Source of the DNA: Micromonospora sp. CPCC 205371
Lineage (GTDB): Bacteria > Actinomycetota > Actinomycetes > Mycobacteriales > Micromonosporaceae
Assembly (NCBI RefSeq): GCF_026130045.1
Contig: NZ_JAIBNX010000071.1
Coordinates: forward strand, 1-37,739
Reading direction: 5' to 3'
Length of the DNA stretch: 37,739 nucleotides
Positions 23,421-36,362 of this stretch are shown piece by piece; the stretch's first letter is position 1; the number at the start of each line of letters is the position of its first letter. Both the position numbers and the translations under genes were made by a program. The notes beneath the pieces were generated by a model. The model was not told where the DNA came from, searched no databases, and was given only the letters and a program-made list of their open reading frames with translations.

Positions 23421-24470
23421 GTGAGCACCGCCCCCACCGCCGTCACGCGAGCGCGGCCGCGCTCCGGCAGTGACTACGCCGCCTTGCTGGCCGAAGTACG
23501 GCAGGCCGGCCTGCTTGACCGGCGACCCGTCTATTACACAGCGAAGACCGCCGCCAGCGCCGCACTGCTGGTCGCCGCCTGGGTGCTATTCGCGCTGCTC
23601 GGCGAGTCGTGGTGGCAGCTGGCGATCGCCGCCGGCCTGGCCGTCGCCTTCGCCCAGTTCGGTTTCCTCACCCATGACGCCGGGCACCGCCAGATCTTCC
23701 GGTCCCGGCGCGCCAACCACCTGATCGGAGTCATCACCGGCAACCTGGCCATCGGTCTCGCGTTCGGCTGGTGGGTCGACAAGCATCACCGCCACCACGC
23801 CCATCCCAACCAGGAGGGACTCGACCCCGACATCGGCGGCGACAACCTGGCCTACACCGGCTCGCAGGTGCGCGCCCGGCGGCGTCTGGGCCGCTTCATC
23901 GCCCGCCACCAGGGCGCCCTGTTCTTCCCGATGCTCCTGCTGCTGGCGGTCGACCTGCGGGTGTCCAGCGGGAAGGCACTTGCCCGTCCCGGCTACCGCC
24001 GCCGGGTACCCGAGACGCTGCTGTTCGCCTTGCACATCGCCGCATACCTCACCGTCGTGCTGCTGGTGCTCTCGCCCCTCCAGGCTCTGGCCTTCGTGGC
24101 CGTTCACCAGGGTCTCCTCGGCCTCTATCTCGGGTCGGTGTTCGCACCGAACCACAAGGGCATGCCGATCCTGTCCAGAGACGACGACAGCGACTTCCTG
24201 CGCCGGCAGGTCTTGACCGCTCGCAACGTACACGGCGGGCGCCTGACCGACCTGCTCCTCGGGGGCCTCAACTATCAGATCGAGCACCACCTGTTTCCGA
24301 GCATGCCCCGCCCGTCGCTGCGCCGCGCGCAACCCCTCGTCCGCGCGTACTGCGAGAGCCACAACCTGCCGTACGCGCAGACCAGCCTGCTCGACTCCTA
24401 CCGGCAGGCCCTGCGGCACCTCCGCACCGTGGGTCGCGGCAACGAACCGGTCACGGAGACGCCCGGATAG
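23421..24470 (+). CDS. Membrane fatty acid desaturase
   Basis: The 349-residue membrane protein has the three His boxes of acyl-lipid/acyl-CoA desaturases: HDAGH (85-89), HHRHH (122-126) and QIEHH (286-290). About four hydrophobic helices anchor the di-iron site on the cytoplasmic face. The QIEHH form of box three resembles front-end/linoleoyl-type and mycobacterial DesA3-like enzymes. It probably introduces a double bond into membrane lipid acyl chains to adjust fluidity, needing an external electron donor. GTG at 23421 has GGGAGGA upstream with a four-base gap. No ferredoxin reductase is next to it. Confidence 0.9.
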   Translation: MSTAPTAVTRARPRSGSDYAALLAEVRQAGLLDRRPVYYTAKTAASAALLVAAWVLFALLGESWWQLAIAAGLAVAFAQFGFLTHDAGHRQIFRSRRANHLIGVITGNLAIGLAFGWWVDKHHRHHAHPNQEGLDPDIGGDNLAYTGSQVRARRRLGRFIARHQGALFFPMLLLLAVDLRVSSGKALARPGYRRRVPETLLFALHIAAYLTVVLLVLSPLQALAFVAVHQGLLGLYLGSVFAPNHKGMPILSRDDDSDFLRRQVLTARNVHGGRLTDLLLGGLNYQIEHHLFPSMPRPSLRRAQPLVRAYCESHNLPYAQTSLLDSYRQALRHLRTVGRGNEPVTETPG

Positions 24471-24477
24471 GGCATCC

Positions 24478-24705
24478 ATGGACTCCGACCGTAGGGCGCG
24501 GCTGTCGAGCCTCGTCGTCGCAGGCGCCCGCGACGCACCGGTCGCGGTCCCAGCCGAACGCCACCTCCAACAGGACGGCCTGCATCACCCGGAGGTGGTG
24601 CCTGACCGCCCGTCGCGTCGTTACTACCGGACGCCGGACGGCCGGTTTATCGTGTGCCGAGGATGCATGAGATGGCTGGACCTCATCTGGCGGACGTGTT
24701 CGTAG
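24478..24705 (+). CDS. Possible small hypothetical protein (75 aa)
   Basis: The ATG starts eight bases after the desaturase stop, with AGGG nearby. The C-terminal part, RRYYRTPDGRFIVCRGCMRW, has a CxxC pair and aromatic residues and looks less random than the first half. The frame overlaps the start of the GAF-ANTAR gene by about 34 bases. No family is recognised; it may be a chance frame. Confidence 0.35.
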   Translation: MDSDRRARLSSLVVAGARDAPVAVPAERHLQQDGLHHPEVVPDRPSRRYYRTPDGRFIVCRGCMRWLDLIWRTCS

Positions 24706-25379
24706 AGCTGGCCGACACGCTCGTCGATGACTTCGACCTGATCGATTTCCTCCACCTGCTGGCCGAACGGTGTGTCCAGCTCCTCGGCGTCTCCGCCGCG
24801 GGACTGGTGGTGACCGACGAACGCGGCAAGCTCCAGGTGGTCGCCGCCTCGTCCGAACGCACGCGCCTTCTGGAGCTCTTCCAGCTCCAGAGCGACCAGG
24901 GCCCGTGCGTGGAGTGCTTCCGCACCGGCCAACCCGTTTCGGTGGCCGACCTGGCCGCGACGGACCGCTGGCCGGGCTTTGCCGCGGCCGCCGACGAGGT
25001 CGGCTTCGCCGCCGTGCACGCCGTACCCATGCGCCTGCGCGCCGAGGTGATCGGCGCTCTCAACTTCTTCGACGGCACTCCAGGACCGCTAGATAGCGCC
25101 AAGCTGCGGATCGGGCAAGCGCTGGCCGACGTTGCGACCATCGGCCTCCTACAGCAACGCACCATCCACCGACGCGACGCCCTCACCGAACAGCTGCAGA
25201 CCGCGCTGCGCAGCCGCATCGTGATCGAGCAGGCCAAGGGCGTCCTGGCCGAACGCCTGAACCTGAACATGACCGAGGCCTTCGCGCTGCTGCGCGGCAC
25301 CGCCCGCGACCACAACCGGTGCCTGTCCGACCTCGCTGAGGCGATCGTCGACGGTACGGAACAGATCCCGCCCGCCTGA
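24672..25379 (+). CDS. GAF and ANTAR domain regulator
   Basis: The protein of about 235 residues has an N-terminal GAF sensor (about 10-155; DFDLIDFLHLLAERCVQLLGVSAAGL, then DQGPCVECFRTGQPV, and VPMRLRAEVIGALNFF). The C-terminal ANTAR RNA-binding domain (about 175-225) reads LRSRIVIEQAKGVLAERLNLNMTEAF. ANTAR proteins prevent transcription termination by binding paired hairpins in target RNAs. The two Cys in GPCVEC could hold a cofactor or sense redox, which is inference. ATG 24672 is preferred because GAGG lies about nine bases upstream; ATG 24663 is an alternative. It is convergent with groEL, 12 bases apart. Confidence 0.9.
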   Translation: MAGPHLADVFVELADTLVDDFDLIDFLHLLAERCVQLLGVSAAGLVVTDERGKLQVVAASSERTRLLELFQLQSDQGPCVECFRTGQPVSVADLAATDRWPGFAAAADEVGFAAVHAVPMRLRAEVIGALNFFDGTPGPLDSAKLRIGQALADVATIGLLQQRTIHRRDALTEQLQTALRSRIVIEQAKGVLAERLNLNMTEAFALLRGTARDHNRCLSDLAEAIVDGTEQIPPA

Positions 25380-25391
25380 GGCACCGCCGGG

Positions 25392-29886
<4,495 letters not shown>

Positions 29887-29898
29887 CAAGTCTCCCTA

Positions 29899-30741
29899 CT
29901 ATTTCACGGCGCCGCTCGTGATGCCGGAGATGATCTTGCGCTGCGCGACCGCGAAGACGGCGATCAGCGGCAGGCTCATCAGGATCACGTAGGCGAAGAT
30001 GAGGTGCCAGTTGTTGAGGTACAGGCCCGCGCTGGCGACCCGGAACAGGTTCAGCGGCAGGGTGTCGATGCGCCCGCCGATCACGAAGAACGCGTAGAAC
30101 ACGTCGTTCCACACGTACAGGCAGATGAGGATGGTGGCGGTGGCGAGCACCGGCCGCAGCATCGGCAGCACCACCTTGCGGAACACCGTCAGCGGGCCGG
30201 CGCCGTCGATCTGCGCGGCCTCCTCCAGCGACTCCGGGATCGTCCGGACGAAGCCGGTGACGAAGAAGATGACGGTCGACATGTAGATTCCCATGTAGAC
30301 GCCGATCATCCCGATCGCGGTGCCCGCCAGGCCGAGCTGGCGCAGCAGGAGCACCACGGTGACCACCGCCGGCGGCAGCACGATGCCGCTGATGCCGAGG
30401 GCGTACAGCACCGCGTTCAGACGGGTGGCGCGGCGGGCCAGTACCCACGACGCCAGGCTGCCGAACGCCAGCACGCCGAACACGGTGGGCACGACGACGA
30501 GCAGGCTGCCGAAGAAGGCGGCCGGCACCTCGCCCTCCGTCCACACCTGGCGGAGGTTGTCCCACAGGTGCCATTCGGACGGCAGTGACAGGTCGGGGTT
30601 CAGGGCCTCGCCCTGCGACTTTCCGGCGGTCACCACGACGAGCCACAGTGGAATCCCGATGACGCCGGCCACCAGGAGGATCGTGACGACCGGCTGCAAC
30701 CGCCGCCAGATCCGGGCGTCGCTATTGAAGGAGGAGCTCAC
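29899..30741 (-). CDS. Carbohydrate ABC transporter permease (second), CUT1
   Basis: The 280-residue permease has six predicted spans and the EAA loop IPESLEEAAQIDGAGPLTVFRKV at about 172-194. Its end, QRKIISGITSGAVK, is typical of MalG-like CUT1 subunits. GTG at 30741 overlaps the stop of the first permease (GTGA). It ends 12 bases before the secreted glycosidase gene. Confidence 0.92.
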   Translation of the reverse strand: MSSSFNSDARIWRRLQPVVTILLVAGVIGIPLWLVVVTAGKSQGEALNPDLSLPSEWHLWDNLRQVWTEGEVPAAFFGSLLVVVPTVFGVLAFGSLASWVLARRATRLNAVLYALGISGIVLPPAVVTVVLLLRQLGLAGTAIGMIGVYMGIYMSTVIFFVTGFVRTIPESLEEAAQIDGAGPLTVFRKVVLPMLRPVLATATILICLYVWNDVFYAFFVIGGRIDTLPLNLFRVASAGLYLNNWHLIFAYVILMSLPLIAVFAVAQRKIISGITSGAVK

Positions 30742-31694
30742 AGGACCGCCTCCCGCCTGCGCAGCACGTAGATCACCGGGAACGCCATCAGCGCGACGAG
30801 CAGGAACAGCATCAGGCTCATCGTGGTCGCCTGGGCGAACAGGCCCTGTCCGAAGGTGCGGTAGATGAAGATGTTCAGGATCTCGGTCGTGCGGGCCGGA
30901 CCGCCGCCGGTGGTGGCCTGCACGATGTCGAACCCGTTCATCGAGCCCAGCAGCGCGGTCGCGACGTTGAACGTGACCGCCGGCGCCAGCAGCGGCGACC
31001 GGACTCGCCAGAAGGTCCGCCACCGGGACGCGCCGTCGATGCGGGCCGCCTCGATGATGTCTTCCGGGATCGTCTTGAGACCCGCCAGGTAGATGAGCAT
31101 CGACAGGCCCATCCACTTCCACGCGTGGATGACCGCGACCACCACGATGGTCCAGGTGGTGTCGCCCAGCCACGCGTACGTGAACGGTTGCCCGGTGACC
31201 GCCTCGACGAGCTGGTTGAGGCTGCCTTCCGGCTTGAGCAGAGCCTGGAACACGTACCCGACGGCGAGCGCCGACATCAGCACGGGAATGAGGAAGAAGA
31301 CCCGCGCGATCCGGTTGAGCCGGGTGTCCCGCTCCAGCAGCACCGCGAGGGCGAACCCGAACAGGTTCTGGAAGATGGCCACCAGCACCGCGTACACGAC
31401 GGTGATGCGCAGCGCCCGCCACAGCGTACCGTTCCCCGCCAGCTCCTCGAAGTTCTCGAAGCCCACCGGGTTGATCTCGGCCTTGAAACCGGACCAGTCG
31501 GTGAACGCGTAGATGAAGTTGAACAGCGTGGGCAGGAAGAAGAACACCAGCAGGATCGCCAGCGCCGGCCCGAGAAACCACATCGGGTGCGTCCGGCGGT
31601 TGATCCGGCCGGTCGGGCGGCGCCCGGCCCGGGCCACCGACGGGGTCGGCGGTCCGGGCCGGTCCAGTACCGGCGTGGTCTCTACAGTGGACAT
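30738..31694 (-). CDS. Carbohydrate ABC transporter permease (first), CUT1
   Basis: The 318-residue MalF-like permease has a Pro/Arg-rich N-terminal tail and six spans (MWFLGPALAILLVFFFLPTL and others). The EAA loop is IPEDIIEAARIDGASRWRTFWRV at about 209-231. Its ATG lies one base after the stop of the binding protein gene, and its stop overlaps the next permease. It has no partner ATPase here. Confidence 0.92.
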   Translation of the reverse strand: MSTVETTPVLDRPGPPTPSVARAGRRPTGRINRRTHPMWFLGPALAILLVFFFLPTLFNFIYAFTDWSGFKAEINPVGFENFEELAGNGTLWRALRITVVYAVLVAIFQNLFGFALAVLLERDTRLNRIARVFFLIPVLMSALAVGYVFQALLKPEGSLNQLVEAVTGQPFTYAWLGDTTWTIVVVAVIHAWKWMGLSMLIYLAGLKTIPEDIIEAARIDGASRWRTFWRVRSPLLAPAVTFNVATALLGSMNGFDIVQATTGGGPARTTEILNIFIYRTFGQGLFAQATTMSLMLFLLVALMAFPVIYVLRRREAVL

Positions 31695-31695
31695 G

Positions 31696-33003
31696 TCAGA
31701 ACCCGGGAGCTCCGGCCGCCTTGGCGAGCTGAGCGAACTGGTCCTGCGTCGCCTGGGCCACCTGCTCCGGCGTCATCGTGCCGGTGATCATGTCGGCCAG
31801 GTTGATGTACAGGTCGGGGTTGGCGACCGCGAGCGCCTGCATCGAGCCCACCGAGGTCGGCAGCGACGCGTGCACGGCGAGCAGCGCCTTCGGCACTCCC
31901 GGCGGGTTCGGCACGGCGGTCTGGAGCGACACGGTGTTGCGGTCCGCGATGAAGTCGGCGTAACCGGGGCCCATCCAGTACGCCATCAGCTGGCGCGCCG
32001 CGGCCTCGCGCTTGCTGTCGCCGGTCTTGAACGCGACCAGCGCGTTGCTCTGGTCCGGGATGAACGTGCCCACGTTGCCCGACGGCGAGATCGGGAAGAA
32101 ACCGATCTTGGAGTCCAGGGTAGCGGTGTCGGCCTTGGCCTGTAGCTGCCCGAAGAACGAGTTGACCTGCACCACCATGGCGGCCTGGCCGGCGAGCAGC
32201 GCCGCGCCCTGGTCCTCGAACTTGGCCGTCTTGATGTTGGAGTTGAACAGCCCCTCGTCGATCAGCGCCTTGTACTTCTTGATCGCGTCGAGGATGGTCG
32301 GGTCGGTGAACTTCTCCTCGCCCTTGTTCACCTTGTCCCAGAGGCCGGCCTTCGCGGCGTCGGCGAGCTGGACCTGGATCCACCACTGTGTACCCCAGCG
32401 GTCGGCGGCCATCTCGTAGAACGGCGTCACGCCCTTGCCCTTGAGCTGGCGTCCAATCTGGACCATCTCGTCGAAGTTCTTCGGCGTCGCCGTGATGCCG
32501 TTGGCGGCGAAGACCTCCTTGTTGTAGTAGACACCCTCGACGGCCGGGCTGGTGATGAGCGCGGCGTACCGGGTGCCGTCGAGGATGCCGGTGATGTCCT
32601 TCAGCTCCGGCGCCAGCTTGGACAGCCACGGCGCGTCGTCCAGTGGCTGGAGGTTCGTCTTGGCGTTGATGGCGGTCAGCATCGAGGCGGTCGGCTGCCA
32701 GAACGCCAGGTCCGGCTTGTCGCCGGTGGCCACCTTGGTCTGGATGCCCTGCTCGTACGGGTCGGGGATGGTGACGACCTCGACCTGCGCGCCGGTCGCC
32801 TGCTGGAAGCCGGCGATCACCTTGCTGGGCACGGTGTTGCTGTTCTGGGCCGCCCAGATCGTCAGCTTGACGCCGTCGAGCTTCGCGGTCGGGTCGGCCC
32901 AGGTGGCGGGGGTGTCGGAGGACGTCTCCGCGGCGGGGTCGCTGCACGCCGCGAGACCGAAGGTGAGCGCCGCCGCACAGGCGAGGCTGATCCATCTCTT
33001 CAT
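31696..33003 (-). CDS. Extracellular sugar-binding lipoprotein
   Basis: The 435-residue binding protein has a lipoprotein signal (KRWISLACAAALTFGLAAC; lipid Cys at about 20) and a family-1 solute-binding fold: VKLTIWAAQNSN near the start, and KREAAARQLMAYWMGPGYADF late. It should capture the oligosaccharide for the two permeases. AAGGA lies about eight bases before the ATG. The ATG overlaps the stop of the alpha-galactosidase gene (ATGA), which suggests coupled translation. Confidence 0.92.
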   Translation of the reverse strand: MKRWISLACAAALTFGLAACSDPAAETSSDTPATWADPTAKLDGVKLTIWAAQNSNTVPSKVIAGFQQATGAQVEVVTIPDPYEQGIQTKVATGDKPDLAFWQPTASMLTAINAKTNLQPLDDAPWLSKLAPELKDITGILDGTRYAALITSPAVEGVYYNKEVFAANGITATPKNFDEMVQIGRQLKGKGVTPFYEMAADRWGTQWWIQVQLADAAKAGLWDKVNKGEEKFTDPTILDAIKKYKALIDEGLFNSNIKTAKFEDQGAALLAGQAAMVVQVNSFFGQLQAKADTATLDSKIGFFPISPSGNVGTFIPDQSNALVAFKTGDSKREAAARQLMAYWMGPGYADFIADRNTVSLQTAVPNPPGVPKALLAVHASLPTSVGSMQALAVANPDLYINLADMITGTMTPEQVAQATQDQFAQLAKAAGAPGF

Positions 33004-35126
33004 CGCGTTGGTCCTTCTGCGGGTCGGGGAACAATCCGGAATACGCGCGCGGCTGTGGGCTCCGCGCCGGTGGGTGTCACGGTCAGCGAACCGCTGTCCC
33101 GGGCCCAGTCAAGGCTCCAGGCGGGCAGCTCCCGCGGGTAGTGAACTTCGATGTCGATGTCCCGGCCGGAAAGGTGCGGCAGGGACAGCGTTGTAGACGC
33201 GGTGGCGCCCCCGCGCCGCCACACCGCCAGGTAGGTGGTCTCGCTGGCGCGCAGCGCCAGGCTCAGCCACGGGTCGTCCCAGCCGGGAAGGCCGAGCGGC
33301 CACAGCGGTACCGTCGACGCCAGGTCGGCGCGCAGCTCCTTGTAGGCGCGCACGCCGGCGCGCACGGACTCCAGTTGTGCGGCGTCCATGCGGTCCAGGC
33401 GCCCAGAGAGGTACAGGCGGCCGAGCAGGCCGGTGACCATGCTGTACGCGAGCTCCTCTTCGGACATTTCCGGTTGCGGGTACGCCCAGCTGGCTGACTG
33501 CTCAGGCAGCACAGACATCGGGGCGGCGGCGGCGACCGGCGGGTACCGCACGAAGTCCTGCTGGTCGCTTGTGGACTGGAGCTGGAGCCGCGACAGCATC
33601 GCGTAGTCCATGCGCATGGCGCCGGACGCGCAGTTCTCCAGTGTCACGTGCGGATGCCGGTCGAGCAGGCGGTCCAGCCACGCCAGGTGGGCCCGGTTGT
33701 GTTCGAGCAGCCCGTCGCCCGCGCTGTCGGCCAGCAGGTCGGTGCCGGCGCCCGGGTCGATGTTGTAGTCGAGCTTGAAGTAGCCGACGCCGAGCTGCTC
33801 GACCAGCCGGTCGACCACCTCGTCCAGGTGGGCCACCGCGCGCGGGTGGCGCAGGTCAAGGTGGTACCGGTCGTGCTCGACGACCCGCACGCCGCCGCGC
33901 TGGAGGAACGCCTCGTCCGGCAGCTTGTCGGCCATCGGGCTGCGCACGCCGACCACCTCGGGCTCCAGCCACAGGCCCGGCACCATGCCGCGCTGGCGGA
34001 TGTGGGTCAGGACCTCCTCGATCCCGCGCGGGAAGCGGGTCTGCGACGGCTGCCACTCACCGACACTGTCCCACCAGTGGGCGCCGTTGTCGTACCAGCC
34101 GGCGTCGATGACGAACACCTCCGCCCCCGCGTCCGCCGCGGCGTCGATCAGCGGCAGCAGCTTCGCGGTCGTCGGGTCGCCCATCAGCGTGTTCATGTAG
34201 TCGTTGAAGACCACGGGCAGCGCGGTCCGGTCGCGGTGCGGGCGCACCAGCGCGCGGCGGTGGGCGGTCAGGGCGGCGACCGCGGCATCCAGCCCGGCCG
34301 CCACCGCAATCGATACCGGTACCGTCGTGAAGCTCTCGCCCGGCGCGAGGCGGTGCCGCCACTGGTGGTCGAGGTCGGTGGGGCCAAGCAGCGACAGGTA
34401 CGCGCCATCGAGCCGCTCCCCCACCTCCCACCGCCAGGCGCCGTTGTGCTCGATCTGCCACAGCCAGGCCGGCCCGCCGCCGCGGTGCACGAGGCCGCCG
34501 GTGGGCAGGTGCACGCCGGTGGACCAGGTGCCTTGGCTGACCACGGCGAGGCGACCGCGCCCGTGCTGGCCGTGCAGGGCCAGGTTGAGATCGGGTACGC
34601 CGTCGCGTAGCGGCCGCCTCGTCCACCGGCCCTCGCCGAGCCACTCGCTGTCGCCGCGCACCAGATCGAGCTCCTCGGCCGAGTACCCGATCAAGCCGGC
34701 GGCGAACGACGTGACGCCGAGCAGCAGCACCGGCGTGTCGCCCTCGTTCGTGATGCGCGTGCGCACCTGGACGGCGCTGACGCCCTCCGCGGACCGGAAG
34801 GTGGTCTCGGCCGCGAGGCCGGACCGCTCGTCGCGCAGGTCGATGCGCAGCTCCCGCCACGGGCCGTCGTGGGTCTGCGCGCTCCCGGCGTACGCCAGGC
34901 GGCGGCCGATGGCGGTCTCGGAGAAGCGGTGCGAGGCCCGGCCCCGACCCTCGCCCGCGGCCAGCACCTCGACGAGCGGCTGCGTCGCGCGAGTGCGGTG
35001 CTGACCTGCCCGGTGTTGGGGGCCGGCAGCAGCCAAGGTTCGCACGGCCACCGGGCCCTCGGAGGACACGTCGACGACGAGCTTGAGCGCCGAGTGGCCC
35101 CATACGAGGCTGGTGACGGTGTCCAT
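33000..35126 (-). CDS. Alpha-galactosidase, glycoside hydrolase family 36
   Basis: The 708-residue cytoplasmic enzyme has an N-terminal beta-supersandwich and a TIM-barrel. Motifs are FVIDAGWYDN, the nucleophile loop YFKLDYN with Asp453, ENCASGAMRMDYAMLSR, and the acid/base loop STSDQQD with about Asp521. It hydrolyses terminal alpha-galactosyl residues, as in raffinose- or galactomannan-type oligosaccharides. No signal peptide is present, so substrates must be imported by the following transporter. The ATG at 35126 is chosen after AGGG/GGAGG sites; longer frames cross the LacI operators. It is first gene of the operon behind the LacI gene. Confidence 0.9.
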   Translation of the reverse strand: MDTVTSLVWGHSALKLVVDVSSEGPVAVRTLAAAGPQHRAGQHRTRATQPLVEVLAAGEGRGRASHRFSETAIGRRLAYAGSAQTHDGPWRELRIDLRDERSGLAAETTFRSAEGVSAVQVRTRITNEGDTPVLLLGVTSFAAGLIGYSAEELDLVRGDSEWLGEGRWTRRPLRDGVPDLNLALHGQHGRGRLAVVSQGTWSTGVHLPTGGLVHRGGGPAWLWQIEHNGAWRWEVGERLDGAYLSLLGPTDLDHQWRHRLAPGESFTTVPVSIAVAAGLDAAVAALTAHRRALVRPHRDRTALPVVFNDYMNTLMGDPTTAKLLPLIDAAADAGAEVFVIDAGWYDNGAHWWDSVGEWQPSQTRFPRGIEEVLTHIRQRGMVPGLWLEPEVVGVRSPMADKLPDEAFLQRGGVRVVEHDRYHLDLRHPRAVAHLDEVVDRLVEQLGVGYFKLDYNIDPGAGTDLLADSAGDGLLEHNRAHLAWLDRLLDRHPHVTLENCASGAMRMDYAMLSRLQLQSTSDQQDFVRYPPVAAAAPMSVLPEQSASWAYPQPEMSEEELAYSMVTGLLGRLYLSGRLDRMDAAQLESVRAGVRAYKELRADLASTVPLWPLGLPGWDDPWLSLALRASETTYLAVWRRGGATASTTLSLPHLSGRDIDIEVHYPRELPAWSLDWARDSGSLTVTPTGAEPTAARVFRIVPRPAEGPTR

Positions 35127-35148
35127 GCTTGCCCTGTACCTCCATCGA

Positions 35149-35196
35149 TGTGACCGGTCACATGCCGTGTCTTGTGAAGGAGTGTGAACGGTCACA
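35149..35196. promoter_or_regulatory. Two LacI-type operators of cluster B
   Basis: TGTGACCGGTCACA (35149-35162) is a perfect 14-bp palindrome, and TGTGAACGGTCACA (35183-35196) is the same site with one mismatch. Their centres are 34 bp apart. They lie between the LacI gene and the alpha-galactosidase start and probably overlap the promoter. Confidence 0.85.
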
Positions 35197-35216
35197 TGGC
35201 GCGACGGGAAGGGCTC

Positions 35217-35234
35217 GTTACCGTTTTGTTACCG
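35217..35234. promoter_or_regulatory. Direct repeat in the cluster B control region
   Basis: GTTACCG occurs at 35217-35223 and 35228-35234, spaced 11 bp, about one helical turn, with TTTT between. It lies in the gap between the LacI gene and the alpha-galactosidase gene, upstream of the operators in the transcription direction. It may be an activator or secondary site; function unknown. Confidence 0.45.
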
Positions 35235-35247
35235 CTCGATTTCGTGA

Positions 35248-36282
35248 TCAGGGCGGCGGGGCGGTGGACTCGCGGATCACCAAGCGGGGCGGGGCGAGGT
35301 CGGACGGGGCCTCCCCCGTGACCGCCGACAAGCAGGCCCGCCCCAGCGCCACGAAGTCCATCCGCACCGTGGTCAGCGCCGGTGTCCAGTACGCGGCGCC
35401 GGGCACGTCGTCGAAGCCCACGACGCTCACCTCGCCCGGCACGTCGCGGCCCGCCTCGTACAGCGCGCGGCGCACGGCGAGGGCGGTGTCGTCGTTGCCG
35501 CACAGGATGGCGGTGACCTGGGGATCGGCGGCCAGCCGCTGCCCGGCCAGGTACGCCGAGCGCGGGTCCCAGCCGCCCGGCACCACAGCGGGTACCGGCG
35601 CCCCGGCCGATTCGAGCACGTCCCGCCAACCGGCCTGGCGCGCGCTCGTGCCGGTCTCGGACGGGATCGCGACGTGGTGCACGGTGCGGTGCCCCAACTC
35701 CAGCAGGTGCCGCGTCGCGTCGGCCGCCGCCTGGCGCTCGTCCAGGAAGATCATCGTGCGGGCCGAATCCGGGAGGCCGCCCGCCTCGGTCGCGGCCACG
35801 GCCGGCAGGTCGGCCGGCAGCGCCCGCAGCACGCCGGCACCCGCCGAGTCGAACGCCACCACGATCACGCTGCCCGCGCTGGGATCGGTGACGTACTCGA
35901 CAGCGTGCCGCACGTCGTCGGGCCGGTCCGACTCGACCACCCGTACGCCCACCGCCAGCCCCTTGAGCCGGGCCGCCTCCTCGATGCCCTGGAGCGTCGA
36001 CGCGTACCCGTAGAGCGTTGTGTCGGCGGTCACCACCGTGACCGCGTTCGCCCGCCCCAGGCCAAGGGCCCGCGCCGCCCGGTTCGGCCGGTACTCCAGC
36101 CGGTCGATGACGTCGAGCACCAGCCGCCGCGTCTCGGGGCTGACGTTCGGCGAGTCGTTGAGCACCCGCGAAACGGTCTGATAGGACACCCCCGCGGCGG
36201 CCGCCACATCACGGATGCTGGGCGGCGCACCGCCTCGTCGCCGGGCCGGCCGTTCGGAAGAAGATCGCACCACAGCACACAT
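35248..36282 (-). CDS. LacI-family repressor of carbohydrate cluster B
   Basis: The protein of about 344 residues has the LacI helix-turn-helix SIRDVAAAAGVSYQTVSRVLND and hinge YRPNRAARALGLG. The sugar-sensing core ends EVSVVGFDDVPGAAYWTPALTTVRMD. It is upstream of the alpha-galactosidase operon on the same strand, with two TGTGA-type palindromes between, which are its likely targets. The start is uncertain: ATG 36282 has no ribosome site. A TTGACC/CACGAT pair would place a transcript start near GTG 36273, suggesting a leaderless message. Confidence 0.9.
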   Translation of the reverse strand: MCAVVRSSSERPARRRGGAPPSIRDVAAAAGVSYQTVSRVLNDSPNVSPETRRLVLDVIDRLEYRPNRAARALGLGRANAVTVVTADTTLYGYASTLQGIEEAARLKGLAVGVRVVESDRPDDVRHAVEYVTDPSAGSVIVVAFDSAGAGVLRALPADLPAVAATEAGGLPDSARTMIFLDERQAAADATRHLLELGHRTVHHVAIPSETGTSARQAGWRDVLESAGAPVPAVVPGGWDPRSAYLAGQRLAADPQVTAILCGNDDTALAVRRALYEAGRDVPGEVSVVGFDDVPGAAYWTPALTTVRMDFVALGRACLSAVTGEAPSDLAPPRLVIRESTAPPP

Positions 36283-36342
36283 CGTGGGCGTTCGCGCTGT
36301 TCGGGTCAAAGACGAGGGCGGGTCCGTCTCACGGCGTACACC

Positions 36343-36348
36343 GATAAT
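36343..36348 (+). promoter_or_regulatory. Candidate -10 box of the serine hydrolase gene
   Basis: GATAAT lies 14 bases before the ATG at 36363 in the gap between divergent genes. No convincing -35 is seen. The predicted 5' leader is only about seven bases. Confidence 0.45.
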
Positions 36349-36362
36349 CCCGCCTGGGATGG

